Positions 54,351 to 62,354 of a stretch of DNA of 64,000 nt are shown here, piece after piece. The DNA is from Nocardia sp. NBC_01329 (lineage in GTDB: Bacteria; Actinomycetota; Actinomycetes; Mycobacteriales; Mycobacteriaceae). The stretch is taken from NCBI RefSeq assembly GCF_035956715.1, contig NZ_CP108381.1, positions 1,240,001-1,304,000 on the forward strand, read 5' to 3'. Made by a program: the position numbers and the translations under genes. Below the pieces are notes generated by a model, which did no database searches, was not told the origin of the DNA, and saw only the letters and a program-made list of their open reading frames with translations. How positions within the stretch are numbered: the stretch's first letter is position 1; the number at the start of each line of letters is the position of its first letter.

Positions 54351-56024
54351 ATGGCTGGATGCACAAGATTCTCGGGGATGCTGATCGCACTCACCGTCGC
54401 TGTGGCGACGGCGACAGCAGGCACAGTCGCCGCTCCCGCATACGCTCAACCGGCCGGCCCGTCGGGCCCGTCGACCGAGCTCGCGGTGACGTCGTGTCCG
54501 GCACTGTACGCGTTGGGGATTCAGGGCACCGGTGAATCCTCGCCGGATGCCGCGCCGACGACCGATACCGGCATGTTGTCCACCGTCTTCCGTCCGCTCA
54601 TGGCAGCGGCGCCGGAGCAGGGGCTGGTGGAACGTGCCTATGTGCCCTACGAATCCAGTTTCGGCGGGGTCGACGGCGGTAGCGCCACACCGTATTCGGA
54701 TTCGGTGAAGGGCGGCCTGATCCGGCTGCGCAGTATGGCGAACTCGGTGGCGCAGCGCTGCCCCGAGACCCGCTTCGCGATCGTCGGCTATTCGCAGGGC
54801 GCGCATGTGGCCTCGGTGTTCGCACAGGAGGTCGGTCGCGGGCAGGGTACTCTGGCGGCCGAAAAGGTTGCCGCCGTAGCGCTGATCGGTGATCCTACTC
54901 GTAATACGGGCGCACCCCTGTTCCCCGGCTCCCCCGGGAAGGCGAACCCCGACCCCGCGCCCGGTACCGAAGGAGCGGAGATCGGGCATATCGCGGCGCT
55001 GAACCAGACGCCCGCCGCCGGTGGCGGTATCGCCCCGGACCGCGATACCGCGGAGAATTTCGGTGCGCTCACCGGCCGGGTGGCCAGCTTCTGTGCCGCG
55101 GGCGATCTCGCCTGCGACGCGCCCGAGGGCGCCCCGATCCTCAAGGCGGTCGCCGGTGTCGTCGGGCAGATGAAGCTCAGCGGCGGCGATCCGATCGCCT
55201 CACTCACCTCGATCGCGCAGGCGCTCGCCTTCACCTCGATAAAAACTGCCACCAAGGTGGTCAACGAGGACGTCCAGGGCACCTCGCTCGCGACACTGAA
55301 CATCTCGCCGAAGAAGTCGATCTCCGAACGGCTGGCCGACGCGGCCGATCCGCGGACTCCGCTGGATATCCCGGGTGCCATGCGAGCATTGCTCAAAGTG
55401 GGCATGATCGGGTTGAACGCGGTGGTCACGGTGGTGCGGACGGTGCTGAACCCCACGGCGATCGCCGAACTGGCCACCGCCGGCCTGGCGAACCCGCCGG
55501 CGGCACTGCTGATGCTGGGAGTCAAACTGCTCGGGGCGATTCCGCAGCTCGTACCGCCGACCACCGGTATTCGGCTGGTGAGTCAGGCTTTCGATGCGGT
55601 GATCGACAACATCACCGATAACCACGCCCTGCTCGATACCACCACCTGGGTGCGGTACTGGGACACCATCCAGCGGCATCAGGCCTATGGCAATGCGGCC
55701 ATTTCGGCCACCGGCGAAGCGCCCACCCGCTTCATCGCCGACTGGTTCGCCGCCGCGGCGCGGGATCTCGCCGCAGTCCACGGTAGTGGCAACGAACCCA
55801 TGTCCGAAAAGGCAGCGCCGCAGGTCGGGAGCACTCCGAACGGCGGAATGCCCGCTCCGAACGGATTCTCAGGTTCCGACCCCGGCGCGTCGCTCCCACC
55901 CACCCCCTCCGGTACGGGACAATTCCCTTTTGGGACAGGAGTGAACAATGGTGCCTCGGAAGGCCCGGCGGCTACGACTCCCGCTCCCCGCACAACCGAA
56001 ACCGACTCGTTCTCCGTGAACTGA
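54351..56024 (+). CDS. secreted cutinase-family serine hydrolase
   Basis: 557 residues with a signal peptide (hydrophobic MLIALTVAVATATAG, cleavage near AYA-QP at about residue 34). An alpha/beta hydrolase of the cutinase family follows, with nucleophile Ser148 in GYSQG, the first disulfide Cys in VTSCPALYALG and the Asp region FCAAGDLACD. The usual catalytic His close after that Asp is not evident; a possible one is in RHQAYGNAAI near residue 445. The second half and the Pro/Ser/Thr-rich tail (about 475-557) exceed a normal 220-residue cutinase. No Shine-Dalgarno is seen. TAAACT at 54252-54257 is a distant -10 candidate. Confidence 0.82.
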   Translation: MAGCTRFSGMLIALTVAVATATAGTVAAPAYAQPAGPSGPSTELAVTSCPALYALGIQGTGESSPDAAPTTDTGMLSTVFRPLMAAAPEQGLVERAYVPYESSFGGVDGGSATPYSDSVKGGLIRLRSMANSVAQRCPETRFAIVGYSQGAHVASVFAQEVGRGQGTLAAEKVAAVALIGDPTRNTGAPLFPGSPGKANPDPAPGTEGAEIGHIAALNQTPAAGGGIAPDRDTAENFGALTGRVASFCAAGDLACDAPEGAPILKAVAGVVGQMKLSGGDPIASLTSIAQALAFTSIKTATKVVNEDVQGTSLATLNISPKKSISERLADAADPRTPLDIPGAMRALLKVGMIGLNAVVTVVRTVLNPTAIAELATAGLANPPAALLMLGVKLLGAIPQLVPPTTGIRLVSQAFDAVIDNITDNHALLDTTTWVRYWDTIQRHQAYGNAAISATGEAPTRFIADWFAAAARDLAAVHGSGNEPMSEKAAPQVGSTPNGGMPAPNGFSGSDPGASLPPTPSGTGQFPFGTGVNNGASEGPAATTPAPRTTETDSFSVN

Positions 56025-56081
56025 TCGCCGAGAGGGATCGATGATGCCAGATCACGTGCCCGGCGCCACGGGAATGGGGGA

Positions 56082-57014
56082 ATGTTGAAGTCCTACAAAA
56101 AGCTCGATCGATGGTACGGTCCGCTGGAGCCCGAAGGGGCGCGCGACACGGACGTGTCGGCACACGCACCCGAATCCGGTGGCGAGGACATGCCAGGGGC
56201 CGACGACGGCCCCGCGAGGTACCCCGACTACATCGCCGAGGCCGGCAGCGCTTCCGCACGGCCGTACCTCGCGCCCGCCGAACTGTCCGGTCGTCGCACC
56301 GAATTCACCGGCGGCTGGTCGGACTGGGTGGACGCGCCCGTCGACGACCGGGACGCGGACCTGGTGCAGTTTCCCTGGACCGATTCCGACGACGAACTCG
56401 CCGAACCTGCCCGGATCGGCCGCACTCCGGCCCGGCTCCGCGATGCCGCACCCGATCAAGCCGCCCACCGGCGCCGTACCGCCGGTGTCCTGCTCGCGGC
56501 CGTGGTGCTGCTCGGTATCGCCGCGGCCGTGGTCCTGTATCTGCTGGCACCGGGTACGTCCGGGGCCGCCGGTCCCGGTACAGCTCCCGACAGGGGCTCC
56601 GGACTGCGGTTCGCCGCAGGTAGTGCCGGTGCCGATCCCGCCGCCCCGACATGTCCGGCCGAACAGACCGCTCAGGTGGCGCGCGGCGCAGGCGCCGGCG
56701 GGACGAATTCCGGGCCCGAGGCCATCCTTCGTTTCCAATACGCCTACTACGTGAAGCGTTCCGGCGCCGAAGCCCACTCGGCGGTCGCGCCCGGCGCCCC
56801 GGTGTCCGCCCCCGAGACCATCCAGGCGGGTATCGACACCGTCTCACCCGGTACTGCGCACTGCGTACGGATCGTGACCGTGGCCGACGACCGGTACACG
56901 GTCGAGGTCACCGAGTTCCGGCCCGGTGGCGAACCCGCCGTCTACAGCAGGCAAACGGTCACCACCGCGGTGATCGACGGCCGCACCCTCATCACGGGTA
57001 TCACGGCCGGATAG
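56082..57014 (+). CDS. single-pass membrane protein, first gene of T4SS-like operon
   Basis: 310 residues: an acidic cytoplasmic N-terminal 125 residues, one transmembrane helix (about 132-155), and an extracytoplasmic domain of about 150 residues with two Cys (APTCPAEQ and TAHCVRIV) and FQYAYYVKRSGA. The C-terminal part resembles small NTF2-like or DUF-type domains often carried by actinobacterial secretion loci. I cannot assign a function. GGGGGA precedes the start. Gaps to following genes are very short, indicating one operon. Confidence 0.75.
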   Translation: MLKSYKKLDRWYGPLEPEGARDTDVSAHAPESGGEDMPGADDGPARYPDYIAEAGSASARPYLAPAELSGRRTEFTGGWSDWVDAPVDDRDADLVQFPWTDSDDELAEPARIGRTPARLRDAAPDQAAHRRRTAGVLLAAVVLLGIAAAVVLYLLAPGTSGAAGPGTAPDRGSGLRFAAGSAGADPAAPTCPAEQTAQVARGAGAGGTNSGPEAILRFQYAYYVKRSGAEAHSAVAPGAPVSAPETIQAGIDTVSPGTAHCVRIVTVADDRYTVEVTEFRPGGEPAVYSRQTVTTAVIDGRTLITGITAG

Positions 57015-57028
57015 AGGAGAGTGCAGCG

Positions 57029-57895
57029 ATGGGAGAGGATTGGAGCCGCTGGCTCGATACCGCACCGGATTCGGCGGCGGACGAGACCGGCGGAGACCGG
57101 AAGGCGCGAGTGGTGCGGTTGCCGGGCGGAGCCCGGACCCGTGTCGCCGGTGAGCCCCGGCCGATCCTGGTGGTAGGCGGTTGCGGCGGAGCCGGAACCA
57201 CGACCACCACACTGGGGCTGGCCGGTGAACTCGGTCTCGGCGGCGCCGCCACGATCGCGGTGGACGCCACTCCGGCCGGGGGTGATCTCGCGCTGCGCGG
57301 CGCCGACGAGCATCTGCATCCGATCAGCATGCAGCAGTGGCTGTACGGCCGGGGTGACGACGAACCGGCTCCGTTGAAGGAATGTATGTCCCGGGCGACC
57401 TCCGGTATCGGTCTGCTGTGGCGCGACGCCGCGCCGCTGCGACGCCGCGCGAGCTATCTCACCGTGGCCCGCGCAGTGGACCAGGCCGGGTACACCGGCG
57501 TTTACGACGGTGGGAGTCCGATCGCGAGCCGGCAGTTGCGACCGTTGCTCGACGATGCGGATGTCGCACTGGTCCTGACCATCCCGGCACGTGTGGATGC
57601 GGCGAACCGGCTGCGGGTGACCCTCGAATGGCTCGACGACGAATACGGCGATTCGTCGGAGCCGATGGGCGGCGGCATCGTCGGCGACACCACGATCGTG
57701 GTCTCCCATCAGCAGCGCGGCGCGGATTCTCGGGTAGCCGACCATTTGCGGGAGCATCTTTCGGGCTGGGTCCGCGATATAGTCGAGGTGCCCTACGATC
57801 CCCATCTGGCGCGTGGTGAACTGGTCCGCCACATCGCACTCGCCGATGAGACCCGGCAGACCTACGAGCGCCTACTCGCCGGGATGGCCTCATGA
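57029..57895 (+). CDS. MinD/ParA-like P-loop protein lacking the Walker lysine
   Basis: 288 residues. The N-terminal loop GGCGGAGTTTTTLG at about residue 51 is a ParA/MinD-type Walker A in shape, but the GK(S/T) Lys is replaced (GAGTT). IAVDATPAGGDLALRG follows in the position of the switch after strand 2, and GVYDGGSP and VALVLTIPAR come later. Similar proteins accompany mycobacterial ESX and conjugation-like loci. Whether ATP binds is doubtful. GAGGAGAG gives a clear ribosome binding site. Confidence 0.78.
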   Translation: MGEDWSRWLDTAPDSAADETGGDRKARVVRLPGGARTRVAGEPRPILVVGGCGGAGTTTTTLGLAGELGLGGAATIAVDATPAGGDLALRGADEHLHPISMQQWLYGRGDDEPAPLKECMSRATSGIGLLWRDAAPLRRRASYLTVARAVDQAGYTGVYDGGSPIASRQLRPLLDDADVALVLTIPARVDAANRLRVTLEWLDDEYGDSSEPMGGGIVGDTTIVVSHQQRGADSRVADHLREHLSGWVRDIVEVPYDPHLARGELVRHIALADETRQTYERLLAGMAS

Positions 57896-57959
57896 TGCGA
57901 TACCTCCGCCTGCGCTGCGGCCTCCGCGGATTGCATGCTGCGCTCTGGAGGGAGGCATC

Positions 57960-58625
57960 ATGTCACTTGCTATGAATCTTCCTCGCCGACCCGACCGTAA
58001 CGCTGTTGCCGGAGTGGTACCGCCGCCGGAATCGCGCCGTGCCGCAGTGTGGGACCGTCCTGTTCCCGGTGCCGGTCGCGCGCCGCTGGTATGGCTGCTG
58101 GGTGTCCACGGTGGCGCCGGCGCGAGTTCGCTCGCCCATATACTGGCGCCCGCCGCGGATTCCGGCCGGCGGTGGCCCGGTGTCTTCGACCGTGAATCAC
58201 CGTTCGTCGTGCTGGTGGCGCGGGAGACCATCGCGGGGCTGACCCATGCACACGATCTGCTGCGCCAGCACCATTCCGGATTCGCCGGGCCCAGCCAGGT
58301 TCTCGGCCTCGTCACGGTGGCGGCGCGACCGGGCCGGATGGCGCCCGAGATCCGCCGTTACCGCGAGGTGGTCGCCTCGTTGGCCGGGCAGGTGTGGCAG
58401 GTGCCCTGGTACGAGGAGTGGACGCTGGTAGAACCGGAGAAGTTACCGGTGTGGACGCCTGGGGTCGCGACCTCGGTGCAGCGCCGCCGCCGGATCGACC
58501 CACTCGACGAGGTCCCGCTCGATATCAGGGAGCTCGGTTCGGAGATCGTCGCGGCCGCCCGGGCCGCGCTGGAGGAATCGGAGGCCGCCCCCACTCGGGG
58601 CCGATCGAGATTCGTAGAGGAGTGA
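57960..58625 (+). CDS. P-loop-like protein (DUF6668-type)
   Basis: 221 residues. WLLGVHGGAGASSLAHIL at about residue 42 is again a Walker A shape without Lys (GGAGASS), matching the previous gene's GGAGTTT. VVLVARETIAGLTHAHDLLRQ and VPWYEEWTLVEP follow. It belongs with proteins I recall as DUF6668 found next to SCO6880-type genes. Two adjacent Lys-less P-loop proteins may form a pair. GGAGGGA lies 6 nt before ATG 57960. Confidence 0.72.
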   Translation: MSLAMNLPRRPDRNAVAGVVPPPESRRAAVWDRPVPGAGRAPLVWLLGVHGGAGASSLAHILAPAADSGRRWPGVFDRESPFVVLVARETIAGLTHAHDLLRQHHSGFAGPSQVLGLVTVAARPGRMAPEIRRYREVVASLAGQVWQVPWYEEWTLVEPEKLPVWTPGVATSVQRRRRIDPLDEVPLDIRELGSEIVAAARAALEESEAAPTRGRSRFVEE

Positions 58626-58629
58626 TGCC

Positions 58630-58725
58630 GTGATCGCCGCCGTCGAGCATGTACCCCCTTTCGTGCTCCCCGCGCTCGCGCGGACCGAATGTTGCACCTC
58701 AGCTATCGAGAAAGGCACCCGATGA
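58630..58725 (+). CDS. possible 31-residue coupled small protein
   Basis: GTG 58630 opens 31 codons ending with TGA 58723-58725, which overlaps the next ATG (ATGA), the same arrangement as other gene pairs in this operon. GAGGAG (58617-58622) is correctly spaced. The peptide contains a CC pair (TECCTS). No family is known, and it could be chance. Confidence 0.35.
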   Translation: MIAAVEHVPPFVLPALARTECCTSAIEKGTR

Positions 58726-59021
58726 GCACCGTACTTCTTGCGGTTCACCAGGTCTACGACACCGTTGTTGTGGCCCAGGTGGGCAATCCGACGCCTGAGG
58801 CCCCGCCCGGATCGGAGAAGATCCTGCAGCTGGTGCGATATCTCACCTGGTTCGTGCTGCTTTCCGGGATCTGCGGCATCATCTACGCGGGTGGCAAGTT
58901 CGCGTGGGAGAAATGGACCGGTGGCGGGCTGGAGTCCCCGAAGATGGTGGCCGGGGCGATGATCGGCGGCGTGGTCGCGACCAGTGCCGGGACCATCATG
59001 AACGCTGTCATCGGAACGTGA
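58722..59021 (+). CDS. VirB2/TrbC-like small membrane protein A
   Basis: 99 residues with two transmembrane helices (about 40-60 and 73-95) separated by a short charged loop, and a hydrophilic N-terminus with EAPPGSEKILQLVRYL. This hairpin plan is that of VirB2/TrbC pilin-like subunits in type IV secretion loci. The shared pattern L-x-W-F-V-L-x-x-G ... I-x-x-A/G-G-K ... G-A with the next gene shows they are paralogues. GAAAGG is the ribosome binding site. No cleavable signal peptide is obvious, unlike classic VirB2. Confidence 0.7.
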   Translation: MSTVLLAVHQVYDTVVVAQVGNPTPEAPPGSEKILQLVRYLTWFVLLSGICGIIYAGGKFAWEKWTGGGLESPKMVAGAMIGGVVATSAGTIMNAVIGT

Positions 59022-59028
59022 GGTTGTG

Positions 59029-59298
59029 ATGGATCTGGTCGGGGCGGCCGGTGTTCTTGCGTACAAGCAGATGCCGGCCGAGGTGTTGGAACCGTTGATG
59101 CAGTTGCTGAACTGGTTGCTGTGGTTCGTCCTCATGGGCTGTCTGGCGTGGATGATCGTCTCGGCCGGGAAACTGTGGCTGACCTTCAAAGGTGATCTGG
59201 CGATGAACGACGCCTCACACGGCGTACTCATGAGTTTGCTCGGCGCGATCGTGGCCAGCGGTGCCTCTGGTATCGCCCTGGCATTCCTGCCCGGATGA
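59029..59298 (+). CDS. VirB2/TrbC-like small membrane protein B
   Basis: 89 residues with two transmembrane helices (about 28-48 and 65-86). LLNWLLWFVLMGCLAWMIVSAGKLW aligns by eye with LVRYLTWFVLLSGICGIIYAGGKFAW of the preceding gene (short cores WFVL and AGK). It begins 7 nt after that gene ends. It is probably the second subunit of a membrane pore or pilus-like element. ATG 59029 is preferred; a GTG at 59026 is in frame. Confidence 0.7.
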   Translation: MDLVGAAGVLAYKQMPAEVLEPLMQLLNWLLWFVLMGCLAWMIVSAGKLWLTFKGDLAMNDASHGVLMSLLGAIVASGASGIALAFLPG

Positions 59299-59329
59299 TC
59301 CGGGGCGAGGCGAGGAGAACGACCTGCGC

Positions 59330-59980
59330 ATGAATTCGACCGTGATTCCGGCTGCGCGCCGGACCGGCCGGCCGTCTGCCCGCTGGGCTGCCCGACTGCT
59401 GTCCGCGGCACTGCTGACCGGCGCCGCGGGCTGTGGCGGTGGGGAGGCCGCGGCGCCGCCCGACCTTTCCGCACCGCCGACGAATGTGCGTTGGCTGCCG
59501 TTCCAAGGCGTATCGTTACCCCATACCGATCAAGGTCCGACAGCGGAAACAGACGGTGCTGCAACAGGTTTCGAGCACACACCGACCGGCGCCGGAGTGG
59601 CCGCAGTGGTGCATGCCGTGCGCCTGTCGATCGCCGATGACGGCCAGTGGTCGAATATCGCCGCCCGGGAAGTGGTTCCGGGGCCGGCCAAGGATGAATG
59701 GGCGGTGAACCGAGTGCAGCTGTCCATCAGTGGGCCCGCGGATCCGGTCTACGCGCCGCGCATGCTGGGGTACCGCATCACCGAGTACAGCGACCAGCGC
59801 GCGGTGGTGGATGTGTATACCGAGTACTCGGACAGTTCGAAGGCGGTGAACCACACGATTGTGGAGTGGTTCGCGCAGGATTGGAGGTTACGGCTGCCGG
59901 ATCCGCAATCGACCACGCGACCGATCGACCCGATATCCGAATTGCCGAGTGAGACAGTGAAATTGGAGGCGCCGAAATGA
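59330..59980 (+). CDS. predicted lipoprotein of T4SS-like operon
   Basis: 216 residues. The signal is RWAARLLSAALLTGAAGC with the lipobox Cys at about residue 35. The exported domain contains FEHTPTGAGVAAVVHA, shared with YSHTPQGAALAAAQI of the next gene, so both carry the same small domain. It ends with TIVEWFAQDWRLRLPD, which parallels MVWDAGDWRLKPT in its neighbour. By position it could be a VirB7-like outer component, but no homology to VirB7 is claimed. Confidence 0.75.
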   Translation: MNSTVIPAARRTGRPSARWAARLLSAALLTGAAGCGGGEAAAPPDLSAPPTNVRWLPFQGVSLPHTDQGPTAETDGAATGFEHTPTGAGVAAVVHAVRLSIADDGQWSNIAAREVVPGPAKDEWAVNRVQLSISGPADPVYAPRMLGYRITEYSDQRAVVDVYTEYSDSSKAVNHTIVEWFAQDWRLRLPDPQSTTRPIDPISELPSETVKLEAPK

Positions 59981-60786
59981 GCGGGAAGGAGACCTACCAG
60001 CGTGACCGTGTCTCCTTCGGCGTCATTGCGTCCGCGGCGGTACTGGCGCTGATCGTCGTGGTCGGTGTCGTCATGTGGACGGGCCGGGACGACGAGCCCG
60101 CATCGGCACCGGCGCCGCCCCCGGCGGCGGTGGGCGAGGGATTCGCTGATCCGGACCTGGATGTGTTCAACCGGCGCATCGATATCCCGAACAACCCGGC
60201 GGGTCAGGTCCTCCCGCAGGATCCGTCCCCGCAGCGAAAACCGACGGACCCGGATTGGCTGACCGCTGCCCCGAAGGGCACCACCGATCCCCGCGGCTGG
60301 CAGCGGGTGTACGGAGCCTCGGTGCCCTTCTCGAACTCCGATGGACCGCTGCGGATCGAGGACGGCCTGGCGGTGGGGTATTCCCATACTCCACAGGGCG
60401 CCGCGCTGGCCGCGGCCCAGATCACCTACCGGCTCAACGCCCGGCCGGCGGACCGTGATCTCTACGTTCGGCAGGTACGTGTCTCGGCGCAGCAGATCGC
60501 GGCCTACGACCAAGCCCTGGAAGCTGATCGGCTGCCCGAACAGCAGCCCGAATCGGTGACCCGGTATCTGGTCGCGTCCGATGCGTTCAAGATCGACGAT
60601 TACGCGGACGATATGGCGATCGTGCGGTTGGCGCTGCGTGCTCCGGCGCTCGACGCGAAGCCGATATGGGTGACATTGCGGCTGATCATGGTGTGGGACG
60701 CGGGGGATTGGCGGCTCAAGCCGACCACCTCGCCGAACACACAGACCGAGTATGTCGAATCGCTCGAGGGGTGGACTCGATGGTGA
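59977..60786 (+). CDS. membrane-anchored partner of the lipoprotein
   Basis: 269 residues: one N-terminal transmembrane helix (about 14-34), then a Pro-rich linker, and an extracytoplasmic domain with PFSNSDGPLRIEDGLAVGYSHTPQGA (the VPFSxxDGP and HTPxGA motifs) and a C-terminal DWRLKPT strand. The same HTPxGA domain occurs in the preceding lipoprotein, with which it overlaps by 4 nt. The single-pass topology recalls VirB8-type assembly factors, but this is an analogy. Confidence 0.75.
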   Translation: MSGKETYQRDRVSFGVIASAAVLALIVVVGVVMWTGRDDEPASAPAPPPAAVGEGFADPDLDVFNRRIDIPNNPAGQVLPQDPSPQRKPTDPDWLTAAPKGTTDPRGWQRVYGASVPFSNSDGPLRIEDGLAVGYSHTPQGAALAAAQITYRLNARPADRDLYVRQVRVSAQQIAAYDQALEADRLPEQQPESVTRYLVASDAFKIDDYADDMAIVRLALRAPALDAKPIWVTLRLIMVWDAGDWRLKPTTSPNTQTEYVESLEGWTRW

Positions 60787-62354
60787 TTCCGATGTTGGGA
60801 CGAAATGTGGATGCTCAGGTAGTGCGCGAAGACAGCCCGTCCGAGCGCGGGGAGCGAACCCCCGCGGTATCGCACCGGGTATCACTGGCCAGACGGCTCG
60901 TCACGATCCTCGCGGTGATCTTCACCGTGAGTATGGCGACACCGGTGGTGGCCTACGGTGAGCCCTACGGGTGGGACCAGACCTGTAACGAGATACACGA
61001 CGCGCTGGACGATCTGGGCATTCCCGGAATATCGCTCGGGGACGCCGTGTCCGCGGTGTGCAAGGCCGGTAACGCCGGTGCGCATCCGGGCGAAGCGGCC
61101 GCCGCGGTCAAGGACAAGGCGTGGGATTCGACCTTCGGTAAAGTGGTCGATTCACTGATGAACGGACTCGGTGAGGCCATCATCCTGGCGCTGACCTTCT
61201 GGATGAAGGTGCCCAACGAGGTGGCCAGCGATTCCGGTTCGCTCTTCACCAAGATCAACGATTACACATATCAGATACAGATTCTGCTGCTCATGGCCTC
61301 CATCATCATCACCGGTCTGAGATTGGCCGAATCCAGACGCGGCGGCGCCATGCAGGAGGCGGCGGAATCGTTCCGCATGTTCACCCGGGTCGTGTTCAGT
61401 TCATGGATGCTGGGTGCGGTGATCGTGGCCGGAACGGTGGCCTCCGACCGCTTCGCCGAATGGATCATCCAGGACTCCACCGACGGCAACGCCCGTAACA
61501 TGGCCGAGCTCATGGTGAAAACCAGTAAATTGCAGGCTTTCTCGCCTGGCCTGGTGCTCATCATCGCGATCGTCGGACTGCTCGGCGCATTGGCTCAGAT
61601 CGTGCTGGCCATCGTCCGGCAGGGGCTGCTGGTGATCGCCGCCGGTGTCCTGCCTCTGGCAGCCGCGGCATCCGGAATGAGTACCGGAAAACAGTCGTAT
61701 CAGAAACTGGTCGGCTGGATCATCGCCTTCATGCTGTGGAAACCGGTCGCGGCGATCGTCTACATGATCGCGTTCACCACTGCTGGACACGTGGACGAGA
61801 TGACCCCGGCGGGCGGACTGCCCGAGGCCGAGGAAGCCCAGCGCATGCTGGTTGCGATCGTGCTGCTGTGCAGTGTCGCGTTCGTCCTGCCGGCGCTGAT
61901 GCGGCTGGTCACGCCGGCGGTCGCCATCGTCGGCAGTGGCGGCTCGGGTCTCACCGCCACCGGCGGAACCCTGATCGCGGCAGCCGGTCTGGGTGCCATG
62001 GGTACCAAGGCGGTCGGTGCGAAGGGCGCGGCCGCGCCGGGCCGGGCCGGATACGTCGGCGGTGCCGCGGGACCCCCGCCCCCCGGCGGCGGCCGCGGTG
62101 GCGGCGCCCCACGTCCGATGCCGCCACCACGTGGTGGCGGCGGTGGTGGCGCCCCGGCCGGGGGACAGGGACCGCGCTCGAGCGGATCCACCGGCGGTGT
62201 ACCGTCCGGTGCGTCCCGCGTGGCGAACAGGGTCGGCGCCGCCCGCTCCGCGACCACCGGGATGACCCGCGCGGACCAGGCCATGGGTGACGTCGCGGGT
62301 GACCGCTGGACCAACCGTTCCCCCGACCTCGGTAGGAGCACCATCCCGCGATGA
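60780..62354 (+). CDS. VirB6/TrbL-like polytopic membrane protein
   Basis: 524 residues. An N-terminal signal-like helix (about 38-58) and an extracytoplasmic region with two Cys (QTCNEIHD, SAVCKAG) come first. Then about six membrane helices between 130 and 385 contain LAIVRQGLLVIAAGVLPLAAAASG and QKLVGWIIAFMLWKPVAAIVYMIAF (short cores VLPLAAAASG and WKPVAA), typical of TrbL/VirB6 or SCO6881-like proteins. The last 120 residues are Gly/Pro/Ala-rich and basic, probably cytoplasmic. It overlaps both neighbours (7 and 4 nt). Confidence 0.83.
   Translation: MVIPMLGRNVDAQVVREDSPSERGERTPAVSHRVSLARRLVTILAVIFTVSMATPVVAYGEPYGWDQTCNEIHDALDDLGIPGISLGDAVSAVCKAGNAGAHPGEAAAAVKDKAWDSTFGKVVDSLMNGLGEAIILALTFWMKVPNEVASDSGSLFTKINDYTYQIQILLLMASIIITGLRLAESRRGGAMQEAAESFRMFTRVVFSSWMLGAVIVAGTVASDRFAEWIIQDSTDGNARNMAELMVKTSKLQAFSPGLVLIIAIVGLLGALAQIVLAIVRQGLLVIAAGVLPLAAAASGMSTGKQSYQKLVGWIIAFMLWKPVAAIVYMIAFTTAGHVDEMTPAGGLPEAEEAQRMLVAIVLLCSVAFVLPALMRLVTPAVAIVGSGGSGLTATGGTLIAAAGLGAMGTKAVGAKGAAAPGRAGYVGGAAGPPPPGGGRGGGAPRPMPPPRGGGGGGAPAGGQGPRSSGSTGGVPSGASRVANRVGAARSATTGMTRADQAMGDVAGDRWTNRSPDLGRSTIPR

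Noticed and set aside
59330..59980. Assignment of the lipoprotein as VirB7
   Set aside because: Only the lipobox and operon position agree; length and domain differ from VirB7, so it was left descriptive.
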